Assembly: GCA_023386315.1 (NCBI GenBank)
Contig: JAEWJZ010000001.1
Coordinates: 1-64,000 of the forward strand
Direction: 5' to 3'
Origin: Bacillota bacterium
GTDB taxonomy: Bacteria; Bacillota; Clostridia; Lachnospirales; Lachnospiraceae
Length of the DNA stretch: 64,000 nucleotides
The notes beneath the pieces were generated by a model. The model ran no database searches, was not told the DNA's origin, and was given only the letters and a program-made list of their open reading frames with translations. Numbering within the stretch: position 1 is the stretch's first letter; each line of letters begins with the position of its first letter. A program made the translations under genes and the position numbers. Positions 37,645 through 45,540 of this stretch are shown here, piece after piece.

Positions 37645-38555
37645 ATCAGGAATATTTTGTGGAAACTGGCGAAGCAGGAATCCGCATAGACAAGTATTTA
37701 AGTAACCGTAACCAGGAGATCTCCAGGTCCTATTTACAAAAGCTTCTTAAGGAAGAGAAGGTTCTGGTGGGGGAAAAACCGGTAAAAAGTAATTATAAAG
37801 TCTGCGCAGGCGACAGGATACAGTTAACGGTTCCTGATGCAGTTGAGCCTGAGATTGAACCGGAAGAGATGGATCTGGATATTATTTATGAGGATAAGGA
37901 TATTGTTCTAATAAATAAGCCAAAAGGCATAGTGGTTCATCCGGCCGCCGGTCATTACAGCGGCACACTGGTGAATGCTTTGATGGCCCATTGCCGTGAT
38001 GATTTATCAGGAATAAACGGGGTTATGCGTCCGGGCATTGTTCACCGCATTGATATGGATACCACAGGTGTATTAATTGTCTGCAAAAATGACAGCTCCC
38101 ATAATTCCATAGCTCAGCAGCTAAAAGATCATTCAATTACAAGAAAATATTACGCAATTGTACATGGGGTGCTGAAAGAAGAGGAAGGCATGGTCAATGC
38201 GCCCATCGGCCGCCATCCCATAGACCGAAAGAAGATGAGTGTGAATGAAAAGAATGGAAGAGAAGCAATTACCCATTTTCGCGTTTTAGAGCGGTTTAAG
38301 CAGTTTACCTATGTGGAATGCCAGCTGGAAACGGGACGGACACATCAGATCCGCGTCCATATGGCCAGTATCGGTCATCCGCTTTTAGGAGATCTCGTTT
38401 ATGGTCCGCAAAAGAGTCCTTACAAGCTGACAGGGCAGACTCTGCATGCAGGAGTATTAGGCATTATTCACCCGGCTACAGGAGAATATATGGAATTTCA
38501 TGCACCTTTACCGGATTATTTTGAAGACTTACTAAGAAAGTTGCGCGCCACCTAG
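37641..38555 (+). CDS. rluD: RluD-type 23S rRNA pseudouridine synthase
   Basis: A 304-residue RluA family enzyme. An N-terminal S4 RNA-binding domain (about 15-75) precedes the catalytic domain with GIVHRIDMDTTGVLIVCKN, where Asp of HRIDxxTTG is the nucleophile, and LETGRTHQIRVHMASIGHPLLGD near the end. TTG 37641 lies eight bases after AAGGAGG, inside the lspA stop. It is annotated RluD-like; the exact target uridines are not provable from sequence alone. Confidence 0.92.
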   Translation: MNQEYFVETGEAGIRIDKYLSNRNQEISRSYLQKLLKEEKVLVGEKPVKSNYKVCAGDRIQLTVPDAVEPEIEPEEMDLDIIYEDKDIVLINKPKGIVVHPAAGHYSGTLVNALMAHCRDDLSGINGVMRPGIVHRIDMDTTGVLIVCKNDSSHNSIAQQLKDHSITRKYYAIVHGVLKEEEGMVNAPIGRHPIDRKKMSVNEKNGREAITHFRVLERFKQFTYVECQLETGRTHQIRVHMASIGHPLLGDLVYGPQKSPYKLTGQTLHAGVLGIIHPATGEYMEFHAPLPDYFEDLLRKLRAT

Positions 38556-38577
38556 ATCAAATCCAGGTGGCTTTTTT
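38547..38577 (+). terminator. Terminator after rluD
   Basis: GCCACCT (38547-38553) pairs with AGGTGGC (38565-38571), followed by six T. The 5' arm contains part of the rluD stop codon. Confidence 0.88.
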
Positions 38578-38665
38578 GTGCTCAGAATGGAAATGATAAA
38601 AAAATTAGGACATAAATAACTGTTAAATATAGAATAAAATATGGATTTTTCAGAAATTTAGTTGT

Positions 38666-38671
38666 ATAATA
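38666..38671 (+). promoter_or_regulatory. Possible extended -10 before the kinase gene
   Basis: TATAAT preceded by TTG lies about 33 bases upstream of the cytidylate-kinase-like start; no convincing -35 box was found. Confidence 0.4.
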
Positions 38672-38703
38672 GTAATATAAGAGAACTGGAAGGAGTGATC
38701 GAT

Positions 38704-39339
38704 ATGAGTGAAAACTTAGTGATTGCAATTGGAAGACAATGCGGAAGTTCTGGTAAGATCATTGGTGAGAAGCTGGCAAAAGCGCTTGGTATCAAGTGCT
38801 ATGATAAAGAATTACTGGCTCTGGCTGCGAAAAACAGTGGTTTATGTGAGGAGTTATTTCAAAGTCATGATGAAAAGCCAACCAACAGCTTTTTATATTC
38901 TCTTGTTATGGATACATATAATGTTGGACTATCAAGTTCCGGTTATATGGATATGCCCATTAATCACAAGATTTTCCTGGCACAGTTTGATACAATTAAG
39001 AAACTGGCAGAGGAAGAGTCCTGTGTCATTGTAGGAAGGTGCGCGGACTACGCCCTGGCAGATAATCCCAATCTTGTTTCGGTATTTATTACTGCGGATG
39101 ATAAGGATAAGATCCAGTCTTTAAAAGAACTGTATCAGATTGACGATGCAAAGGCGAAGGAAGTCATGGTGAAAACAGATAAAAAGCGTTCCAGCTATTA
39201 TAACTACTATTCCAATAAAAAGTGGGGAGATGTAAGAAGCTATGATTTATGCATCAACCGAAGCCGGGTTGGAGCAGATGGAGCAGTCGATATCATACTC
39301 AAGTATATTGATGTGAAAATGCAGGAAAAAAAATTATAA
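38704..39339 (+). CDS. Cytidylate kinase-like family protein
   Basis: A 211-residue P-loop kinase-like protein of the AAA/cytidylate kinase-like family common in Clostridia. Its start, LVIAIGRQCGSSGKIIGEKLA, replaces the usual GxxGxGK loop by GRQCGSSGK. A later CVIVGRCADYALAD segment and the C-terminal YDLCINRSRVGADGAVDII are characteristic. Substrate unknown; it is distinct from the true Cmk. ATG 38704 follows AAGGAGTG; an in-frame ATG at 38662 would overlap the promoter region. Confidence 0.8.
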   Translation: MSENLVIAIGRQCGSSGKIIGEKLAKALGIKCYDKELLALAAKNSGLCEELFQSHDEKPTNSFLYSLVMDTYNVGLSSSGYMDMPINHKIFLAQFDTIKKLAEEESCVIVGRCADYALADNPNLVSVFITADDKDKIQSLKELYQIDDAKAKEVMVKTDKKRSSYYNYYSNKKWGDVRSYDLCINRSRVGADGAVDIILKYIDVKMQEKKL

Positions 39340-39347
39340 TTGGTTGA

Positions 39348-39388
39348 GTCAACGGACATTTCTTTAATAAAAGGGAATGTCCGTTGAC
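39348..39388. repeat. Long perfect inverted repeat
   Basis: GTCAACGGACATT (39348-39360) and its exact complement (39376-39388) are 13-base arms; the stem extends by five more pairs including G-U inside, leaving a five-base loop. It sits between the kinase gene and the yhf-like operon. There is no T tract on either side that would make it a normal terminator, and its right arm overlaps the -35 box of the next promoter. It could be an operator or a terminator with a weak tract. Confidence 0.75.
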
Positions 39389-39412
39389 ATTATATGCTGA
39401 TTGTGGTATTGT
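39384..39412 (+). promoter_or_regulatory. Promoter of the yhf-like operon
   Basis: TTGACA (39384-39389), a 17-base spacer and TATTGT (39407-39412), 42 bases upstream of the yhfZ-like gene. The -35 box shares five bases with the right arm of the inverted repeat. Confidence 0.65.
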
Positions 39413-39454
39413 TTCAATATACAAAAAAATGTAAATTGATGAGAGTGTGATGAA

Positions 39455-40390
39455 ATGACGGAAAAGAACCTGGGGTATGGAAATTTATATCAGAAAACAG
39501 GGGTAGCTAAGAGCATGCTGGCTCTTGACTTAATGTCAAGAGATACAGGAGAGAGGCTTCTTCCTATATCAGAGTATCAGGAAAAATTTGGAGTTTCCCG
39601 GGGAACTATACAGAATGCTTTTGCCTGTTTAAAGGAGAGCAATGCAGTGGTTTTGGAAAACCACGGACACTAGGGTACTTATATCATGTCACTGGATAAT
39701 AAGAAATTACAAGAGCATTGTATGCCCAGGGGGATTCTTGGCATTATGCCGCTGCCGTATTCGCTGACGTATGAAGCATTGGCTACTGCCATGTATGAAC
39801 AGTTTTCTTCTTTGAACTTTAACATGGCTTATGCAAGAGGCGCAGTAGGACGTATAGAACTGGTGGAATCCGGAACTTATCATTTTGCAATATGCTCCCA
39901 GTTTGCTGCAGAGCAATCCATAAAAGAAGGAAAGCAGATTGAAATAGCAATGAATTTTGGTCCTGGAAGCTTTCTTTCCAGACATGTGCTGCTTTTGGCA
40001 GATTCCAGATTTGACAGCATTCAGGATGGGATGAGGGTGGCTTATGACAGCAATTCCCTTGACCAGAGCTACATCACAAGAAATATCATTCATGGCCGGG
40101 ACGTAACCCTGGTTCCGATCAGAACACAACAGACTGTAACTGCTTTAAAAGAAGGAATCATCGATGCCGGAGTTTGGAATTATGATGACATACTGGAAAA
40201 TAAACATGACTCTGTTAAAGTGGCATTTTTAGATGATTCCGATTATAATAATCTGTTTTCTACCGCAGTTCTGGTAACTGGAAAAGAAGAAAAATGTCTG
40301 AAAGCAATGCTGCTGAAATATATTAATGCATCACAGACAATGACTATTATACGTGATGTAAGAGAAAAGATAAGAGAACCCTATTTTTAA
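39455..40390 (+). pseudogene. yhfZ: YhfZ-like regulator split by an in-frame amber codon
   Basis: Residues 1-72 form a winged helix DNA-binding domain (LLPISEYQEKFGVSRGTIQNA). An in-frame TAG at 39671-39673 follows (NHGH stop GTYIMSLDNK). Reading continues without any frame change for another 238 codons, with ILGIMPLPYSLTYEALATAM and AVWNYDD-like features of the YhfZ effector domain (GVWNYDDIL here). Read through the amber, the product would be about 311 residues, close to the family's usual 300. TAG ends many other genes in this window, so general recoding is unlikely. Re-initiation at ATG 39686 would give two separate chains; AGGG lies upstream. It may instead be a true inactivation or a sequencing error. 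Confidence 0.8.
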
Positions 40391-40446
40391 TTGGGTTTTT
40401 CATATAGCAATGTACAAAATAATGTATATTAGACTTGGGGGAAATT

Positions 40447-40818
40447 ATGGATTTAAATGAACTTTTGATGGAGCGTCTAAACATTCTGGAAGAGAATCAT
40501 GTAATTAGTAATGAAGCAGGCAATTTCTCTAAAAAAGCTGTCATGCTTATACTGTCGGAAATACCTGATTTAGAAGAAACGAAAGCGGTGATGTTCATTA
40601 CACATCTGGCTATGGCAGGACAGAGAATATTGGATGGTGAGAATGAAATTCCTTTGGACACGCTGGTTCTTAATAGTGTTATGGGAGAACCTGTTTATAA
40701 ACAGGCACAGGCACTAAGGGATGAACTCTTACAGGAAACAGATATTCAGTTCCCGCAATCAGAAAAGGATTTTTTGACCGTCCATTTGTGTAATTTACTT
40801 ACATATCAGGGGTATTAA
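40447..40818 (+). CDS. yhfY: PRD domain protein, YhfY-like
   Basis: A 123-residue helical protein resembling a stand-alone PTS regulation domain, as in YhfY: LMERLNILEENHVISNEAG near the start, then MFITHLAMAGQRILDGE with the conserved His, and EKDFLTVHLCNLL at the end with the second. It has no DNA-binding or EII part of its own and could act as a signal-receiving partner of the YhfZ-like regulator (inference). ATG 40447 follows GGGGGA; an in-frame TTG at 40435 is less likely. Confidence 0.7.
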   Translation: MDLNELLMERLNILEENHVISNEAGNFSKKAVMLILSEIPDLEETKAVMFITHLAMAGQRILDGENEIPLDTLVLNSVMGEPVYKQAQALRDELLQETDIQFPQSEKDFLTVHLCNLLTYQGY

Positions 40819-40864
40819 TGCAAAAGTGCATTTATATATAAAGGAGAAAAAAGGAGGCAGCAAA

Positions 40865-41233
40865 ATGAAAATTGTGGTCGGGGGCCAGATTGACAAGGAA
40901 GAAATCGCCAGGCTTGTGAGCCGGCTAATGAACGGAAAGGCTGAAATCGAGATCAAGGGGGATCTTGATGGGGCGATGGGAATTAAGGAAGGGAAATACG
41001 ATTATTATGTAGGGGCTTGTAATACAGGCGGAGGTGGAGCACTTGCAATGGCTCTGGCGCTGCTGGGTTCTAAAGCCTGCTCCACTATTTCCATGCCGGG
41101 TCAGATTAAAAGCGGGGAGTTTATAAGAGAAGAGGTTAATAAAGGAAAAAAGGCTTTTGGCTTTACAGCGCAGCATAAAGAAGAAGTTCTTCCTGTCCTG
41201 TTAAAGGCGATTTGTGAGAAAGAGGGGGTATAA
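40865..41233 (+). CDS. yhfU: DUF2620 protein, YhfU-like
   Basis: A 122-residue protein of the DUF2620/YhfU family: MKIVVGGQIDKEEIARLV, a central YDYYVGACNTGGGGALAMALALLG glycine-rich segment and the end GKKAFGFTAQHKEEVLPVLLKAI. Size and fold pattern resemble small EIIB-like subunits, but no catalytic Cys-loop typical of EIIB is apparent. ATG 40865 follows AAGGAGGC. It precedes the YhfT membrane protein, as its counterpart does in the enterobacterial cluster, so it may be a cytosolic partner of the transporter (inference). Confidence 0.75.
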   Translation: MKIVVGGQIDKEEIARLVSRLMNGKAEIEIKGDLDGAMGIKEGKYDYYVGACNTGGGGALAMALALLGSKACSTISMPGQIKSGEFIREEVNKGKKAFGFTAQHKEEVLPVLLKAICEKEGV

Positions 41234-41237
41234 AAAT

Positions 41238-42548
41238 ATGAAATATATTGTCATTACATTAATAGGAGCGTTGGCTTCCGTTCTTTCCAACCAGGGAATT
41301 GCAGTATTTAATGACGGCTTTCGTCCAATTGCAGGCCAGTATTTTAACGGGGAGATCAGCCGGAAGGAGTTAGCTGCCATGAGCTTTGCCATCAGCTTTG
41401 GATTGGTGATCGGCTTTGGCATTCCCACTTCCATAGCAGCAAGTATTATACTAATTCACTGTTTACTGCTGACAACAGATATGATTGGTTCCTTTTGTAA
41501 TAACAGCAGAAACGGAATGATATTGTCGGCTGCAATCGGAGCCGTATATGGTGCTGCGATTCTGGCAGGACTTGAATTTATAGTAAAACTATTTGGTTAT
41601 CTGCCATACAACTTTACAAGTGATTTAGGAAGTGTATCTGGTTACATAACAGTTGCATTTGCCATATTTCCAGCGGTTGGTATAGCTTATCAGCACGGTT
41701 TTAAGAAAGGAATGGCGGCTGGTGGTGTCACGATTCTGGTTTATTATCTGATTAAGAAATTTGGAGTTTTCGCTCTTGGAGCAGGTAAGGTAACTTTAAA
41801 CGCAGAAGGTATGGCAATGCTGGCAGGAATGATACTGATGATTGTTTATGCCGCTCAGCGAAAAGGAACAGAGAATACCAATGAGGTCCTTACTCAGGGA
41901 TTTGAAGGCAATATTCTCCGGATTCGCAAGAAATGGCTGCTGCTGGCAATTATGGGCGGACTTCTTGCGGCAGGCACCAGTCTTTCCATCGTAGCAGGTG
42001 ATCCGGCTTCATTAGCACTGTTGGCAAAGCAAGAGTATAGCAATGCTGGTTTAACTGCACTTGCAAGAGCAATTGGCTTTATTCCTCTTGTATTTACTAC
42101 TGCCATTGTCACCGGAGTATATGGTGCGGCAGGATGTACGTTTGTTTTTGTGGTTGGATTGTTCTTCCATGGGAATCCCATTGTTGCCTTTATACTTGGA
42201 TTTGCAGTTATGGTTGCTGAAATTTATCTGATCAATATATTTGCAAAAGGCATGGATCGTTTTCCTGGTGTGAAAGACATGGGTGAATATGTAAGAACTT
42301 CCATGAATAAGGTTCTCGAGGTTTCGCTGCTGGCAGGAGGAATCGTGGCAGCTGAAAAGATGTCTGTTTCTGCCTCTGGATACACCGGAATCGGAGCTCT
42401 GTTTGTAATTGGAGCATTTCTGTTAAATAAAAAATCCAAGAAGCCGATCGTGGATCTTGCTGTGGGTCCGGTAGCATGTATTGTATTTGGTGTACTGATG
42501 AATCTGCTTCTTCTGATCGGACTCATCGCAGTTCCAGTTGCGAAATAG
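41238..42548 (+). CDS. yhfT: YhfT family membrane protein, probable transporter
   Basis: A 436-residue polytopic membrane protein with about ten to twelve hydrophobic helices. Family features include the opening LASVLSNQGIAVFNDGFRPI and the later LARAIGFIPLVFTTAIVTGVYGAAGCTFVFVVG, FHGNPIVAFILG and SMNKVLEVSLLAGGIVAAEKM. YhfT proteins have no proven substrate. ATG 41238 follows AGAGGGGG; an in-frame GTG at 41214 overlaps yhfU. It is the only transporter-like gene in the operon and so is the best candidate for substrate uptake (inference). Confidence 0.85.
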   Translation: MKYIVITLIGALASVLSNQGIAVFNDGFRPIAGQYFNGEISRKELAAMSFAISFGLVIGFGIPTSIAASIILIHCLLLTTDMIGSFCNNSRNGMILSAAIGAVYGAAILAGLEFIVKLFGYLPYNFTSDLGSVSGYITVAFAIFPAVGIAYQHGFKKGMAAGGVTILVYYLIKKFGVFALGAGKVTLNAEGMAMLAGMILMIVYAAQRKGTENTNEVLTQGFEGNILRIRKKWLLLAIMGGLLAAGTSLSIVAGDPASLALLAKQEYSNAGLTALARAIGFIPLVFTTAIVTGVYGAAGCTFVFVVGLFFHGNPIVAFILGFAVMVAEIYLINIFAKGMDRFPGVKDMGEYVRTSMNKVLEVSLLAGGIVAAEKMSVSASGYTGIGALFVIGAFLLNKKSKKPIVDLAVGPVACIVFGVLMNLLLLIGLIAVPVAK

Positions 42549-42561
42549 CAGAGGATACCCA

Positions 42562-43551
42562 ATGGAAAAGATTGAGAGTTATGCAAAAAAGACATTTCTT
42601 GCACTGAAAGATCCCTATCATACCGTTGTTTCTGTTAGGCCAGGCATTATTGACAGGGTATCTTCTTTTTTGGAAAAACAGGGTACCGTCTGGTACACAG
42701 GAATTAAGAATACAGATGCCATACCAGCAGAACTGAAAGAACGGCTGGAGAAAAGCGGTTTTCTGATTCACACAACGGACAAAATGGCTTTAGGAGGAAG
42801 AGCAGTTGACTTACAGCTTGTTAATCCCATCACTGGCAATTGGATGACCGGTTCCAGCAGCGGTACGGCCTTAAATGTATTCTATGGAATTAATGATGCA
42901 GGTATCGGAACGGATGGCGGGGGCAGTGTGCTGGCCCCGGCCGCCGCGCTCAATCTTTATGGATTTATATCCCCCATGATAGAACAGGAGAAAATGAATC
43001 AGTATCATAGGATTTCAACAGATGGGATTGGATTTCAGCCTGCCATCGGCGCAATTACCAGGGACCTTGAAACTATGGAAAAGTTATTAAGTCCCATGTT
43101 TGGATATGACTTATCAGAGTTTAAGCTCCAGGAAAATAATTATAGAATCATTGAGGTGCAGCAATTCGATAACCTGCCGGACATTTATGGGAGCCGGGAG
43201 CTCTTGATTAAATATTTGAAGAATACAGTGAAATCCGGCACTGTCGTTATTTCCACGGAAGGACCGGTGGACGTAAATGCACCTGGTGACAGCATACGTG
43301 GTCATTTTGATGAAGATACCGCCAGATGCCAGGCCCGGTCGGGAAAAGGGCTGATGCGTGTTGTTAATATGAGCGGGAAATCAGCACTGACTGTTCCGGC
43401 AAAAGGGCTTGGCCGCTGTATCGTTCTTATCTGTGAGAGCAGACAGGAGGACATCGCTTATATGTTCCGGAAAGCAAGATTATTTCAGACTGAGCCTTCC
43501 GCTTTAATTCAACGGTATTTTATGAATTTTGATATGTATTTTCAGTCGTAA
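42562..43551 (+). CDS. Amidase-signature family protein
   Basis: A 329-residue protein with the amidase signature: MTGSSSGTALNVFYG followed by GIGTDGGGSVLAPAAALNLYG. These give the cis-Ser of the SSSG loop and the nucleophilic Ser of GTDGGGS; Lys in DKMALGGR (about residue 74) is a possible third member of the Ser-cisSer-Lys triad. It is much shorter than usual amidases (about 450-500 residues), lacking much of the C-terminal part. The E. coli yhf cluster has no such gene as far as I recall, so this may mark a variant pathway that releases or makes an amide. ATG 42562 after AGAGGATA. Confidence 0.75.
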   Translation: MEKIESYAKKTFLALKDPYHTVVSVRPGIIDRVSSFLEKQGTVWYTGIKNTDAIPAELKERLEKSGFLIHTTDKMALGGRAVDLQLVNPITGNWMTGSSSGTALNVFYGINDAGIGTDGGGSVLAPAAALNLYGFISPMIEQEKMNQYHRISTDGIGFQPAIGAITRDLETMEKLLSPMFGYDLSEFKLQENNYRIIEVQQFDNLPDIYGSRELLIKYLKNTVKSGTVVISTEGPVDVNAPGDSIRGHFDEDTARCQARSGKGLMRVVNMSGKSALTVPAKGLGRCIVLICESRQEDIAYMFRKARLFQTEPSALIQRYFMNFDMYFQS

Positions 43552-43566
43552 AATCAGGAGGAGAAT

Positions 43567-44436
43567 ATGAAAAAAGGATATACCATGATGCATGAACACA
43601 TCACTATAGATTTATCCGGGATCAAGAACGATGAAGACTGCCGTCTGGATTGTTTTGAAGAGACAGAAAAAGAACTCTGCCGCCTGTACGAGCTTGGGGT
43701 GAGGCGAATTCTGGATGTGACCAATATCGGCATGGGACGAAATCCTCAGTACTGTCTTCGCATGGAAAAGAAGACCGGAATTCAGATTCTTTCAGCGACA
43801 GGATTTTATAAGGAACCGTTTCTTCCGGAGTTTGTATATAACATGTCTGTAAGAAAACTGGCGGAACTTGCTATAAAAGAAATCTTGGAAGGGATTGAAA
43901 ATACAGGCATTAAGGCAAGTGTTATTGGAGAATTCGGCACCAGTAAGGATACCTTTACGGAAATGGAAAAAAAGGTTTTCGATTCCATGGCTCTTGCAGC
44001 CGTACAAACCGGTGCGGTTGTTACTACCCATACCACCCTTGGAACCATGGCTCTGGAGCAGGCAAAATATTTAAAATCCGAAGGAGTAAAGCCGGAGAAA
44101 ATCATTATCGGACATTTAGATCTTTCACAAAATGCGGATTACATTCTTTCTATATTAAAGGAAGGAGTAAATATCGGGTTCGATACGGTAGGAAAAAATA
44201 ATTACTGTCCGGATTCGTTTCGTGCCGGAACGCTGAAACAAATTGCTGAAGAAGGATATCTTGAACAGGTAGTGTTGTCCATGGATATTACCAGAAAGTC
44301 ACATCTGAGGAAGTGGGGAGGACCCGGCTATGCTTATCTGTTTGAAACATTTCTTCCCATGCTTCTGGAATACGGGTTGTCTGAGGAACAGATTGAACTG
44401 TTAATGATAGATAATCCAGACAGGATACTTGAATAG
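43567..44436 (+). CDS. php: Phosphotriesterase homology protein
   Basis: A 289-residue TIM-barrel metallohydrolase of the phosphotriesterase-homology family. Metal ligands: MMHEH near the start (His-X-His), VIGEFGTSKDTF where Glu stands in place of the carbamylated Lys of true phosphotriesterases, then TTHTT, IGHLDL, and the C-terminal SMDITRKSHLRKWGG with the catalytic Asp. This pattern matches E. coli Php (YhfV). The physiological substrate is unknown. ATG 43567 follows AGGAGG. Confidence 0.88.
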   Translation: MKKGYTMMHEHITIDLSGIKNDEDCRLDCFEETEKELCRLYELGVRRILDVTNIGMGRNPQYCLRMEKKTGIQILSATGFYKEPFLPEFVYNMSVRKLAELAIKEILEGIENTGIKASVIGEFGTSKDTFTEMEKKVFDSMALAAVQTGAVVTTHTTLGTMALEQAKYLKSEGVKPEKIIIGHLDLSQNADYILSILKEGVNIGFDTVGKNNYCPDSFRAGTLKQIAEEGYLEQVVLSMDITRKSHLRKWGGPGYAYLFETFLPMLLEYGLSEEQIELLMIDNPDRILE

Positions 44437-44445
44437 GAGGCAAAA

Positions 44446-45540
44446 ATGAATACCAGTCCACTTAACAGCTTATCAGTGCAGGAAGCAGCCAGCCTGCAAT
44501 TTAAAATCATAGACTGCATTACGAAGAGATTTGAAGGTCATGAGATATTGACCCGGGGAGATTTAGGGGTAATTCCGGGTTTCAATAAACCTGTCATCAC
44601 ACAGAAAGCAGAACAGGTAATTGCAGATATTTTTGATGCAGAAGCCTGCATTCTGGTGAGAGGGGCGGGAACCGGCGCCATCCGTCTCGGACTTCACAGT
44701 ATGCTAAAACCAGGTGAAAAAATACTGGTCCATAAAGCGCCTGTCTACAATACTACCGCAGTTTCCATGGAAATGATGAACATTTCCGGGGTAGAGGCAG
44801 ATTATAATGACTTAAGCGATGTAAAACGGGTGTTGATCAACAACACGGATATAAAAGGTGCACTCATCCAGTATACCAGACAGAAACCGGAGGATGCCTA
44901 TGATATGGCACAGGTGGTAAAAACAATTAAGGAAAACAGCAGACTGCCTGTACTCACTGATGACAATTATGCCGTTATGAAAGTCAGCCGTATAGGAATT
45001 CAGTGCGGAGCTGATCTTTCGTGCTTTTCAGCTTTTAAGCTTCTGGGACCGGAAGGTGTGGGCGTAATTGTCGGAAAGGCAGTTTATATTCAAAAGCTGG
45101 TGAACGAAAATTATTCCGGAGGTATGCAGGTGCAGGGACATGAGGCACTTGATGTACTTCGTGGCTTTGCATATGCGCCGGTGGCACTTGCCATACAGGC
45201 GGAGGTAAACGATGAATGCGTAAAACGGCTGAATTCGGGTGAGATACCCTGCGTAAAACAGGCATTTCTTGCAAATGCACAGTCAAAGGTTCTTCTGGTG
45301 GAATTTAAAGAAGACATCGCTGAGAAAGTTCTTAAGGAAGCAGAAAAATTAGGAGCAGCGCCTAATCCAGTGGGAGCTGAGTCTAAATATGAGATCGTAC
45401 CGATGTTTTACCGGATATCAGGAACGTTCCAAAGTGCAGATCCGGCACTTAAGAACCGCATGATTCGTGTTAATCCCATGCGTTCAGGAGCTGATACCAT
45501 TTTACGTATATTAAAAGAAGCTGCAGAAAGAGTGATATAG
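44446..45540 (+). CDS. yhfS: YhfS-like PLP-dependent aminotransferase-fold protein
   Basis: A 364-residue fold-type I PLP protein. The cofactor lysine is in SCFSAFKLLGPEGVGVIVGK (about residue 195-200) and the phosphate-binding loop is in LVRGAGTGAIRLGLHSML. The LTDDNYAVMKV segment supplies the Asp contacting the pyridine nitrogen. It matches the YhfS family by overall features and operon position; reaction type (transaminase, lyase or other) cannot be told. ATG 44446 follows AGGAGGC. The next gene starts immediately after its stop codon. Confidence 0.82.
   Translation: MNTSPLNSLSVQEAASLQFKIIDCITKRFEGHEILTRGDLGVIPGFNKPVITQKAEQVIADIFDAEACILVRGAGTGAIRLGLHSMLKPGEKILVHKAPVYNTTAVSMEMMNISGVEADYNDLSDVKRVLINNTDIKGALIQYTRQKPEDAYDMAQVVKTIKENSRLPVLTDDNYAVMKVSRIGIQCGADLSCFSAFKLLGPEGVGVIVGKAVYIQKLVNENYSGGMQVQGHEALDVLRGFAYAPVALAIQAEVNDECVKRLNSGEIPCVKQAFLANAQSKVLLVEFKEDIAEKVLKEAEKLGAAPNPVGAESKYEIVPMFYRISGTFQSADPALKNRMIRVNPMRSGADTILRILKEAAERVI

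Noticed and set aside
39340..39400. Inverted repeat as an ordinary rho-independent terminator
   Set aside because: No poly-T tract follows either arm and the right arm lies in a promoter; kept as a repeat and possible operator instead.
39671..39673. Pyrrolysine-type or other recoding of the in-frame TAG
   Set aside because: Many intact genes in the window end in TAG (for example yqfC, mutS, radC and the mreD frame), and YhfZ is not a methylamine methyltransferase; no PYLIS-like element was recognised.
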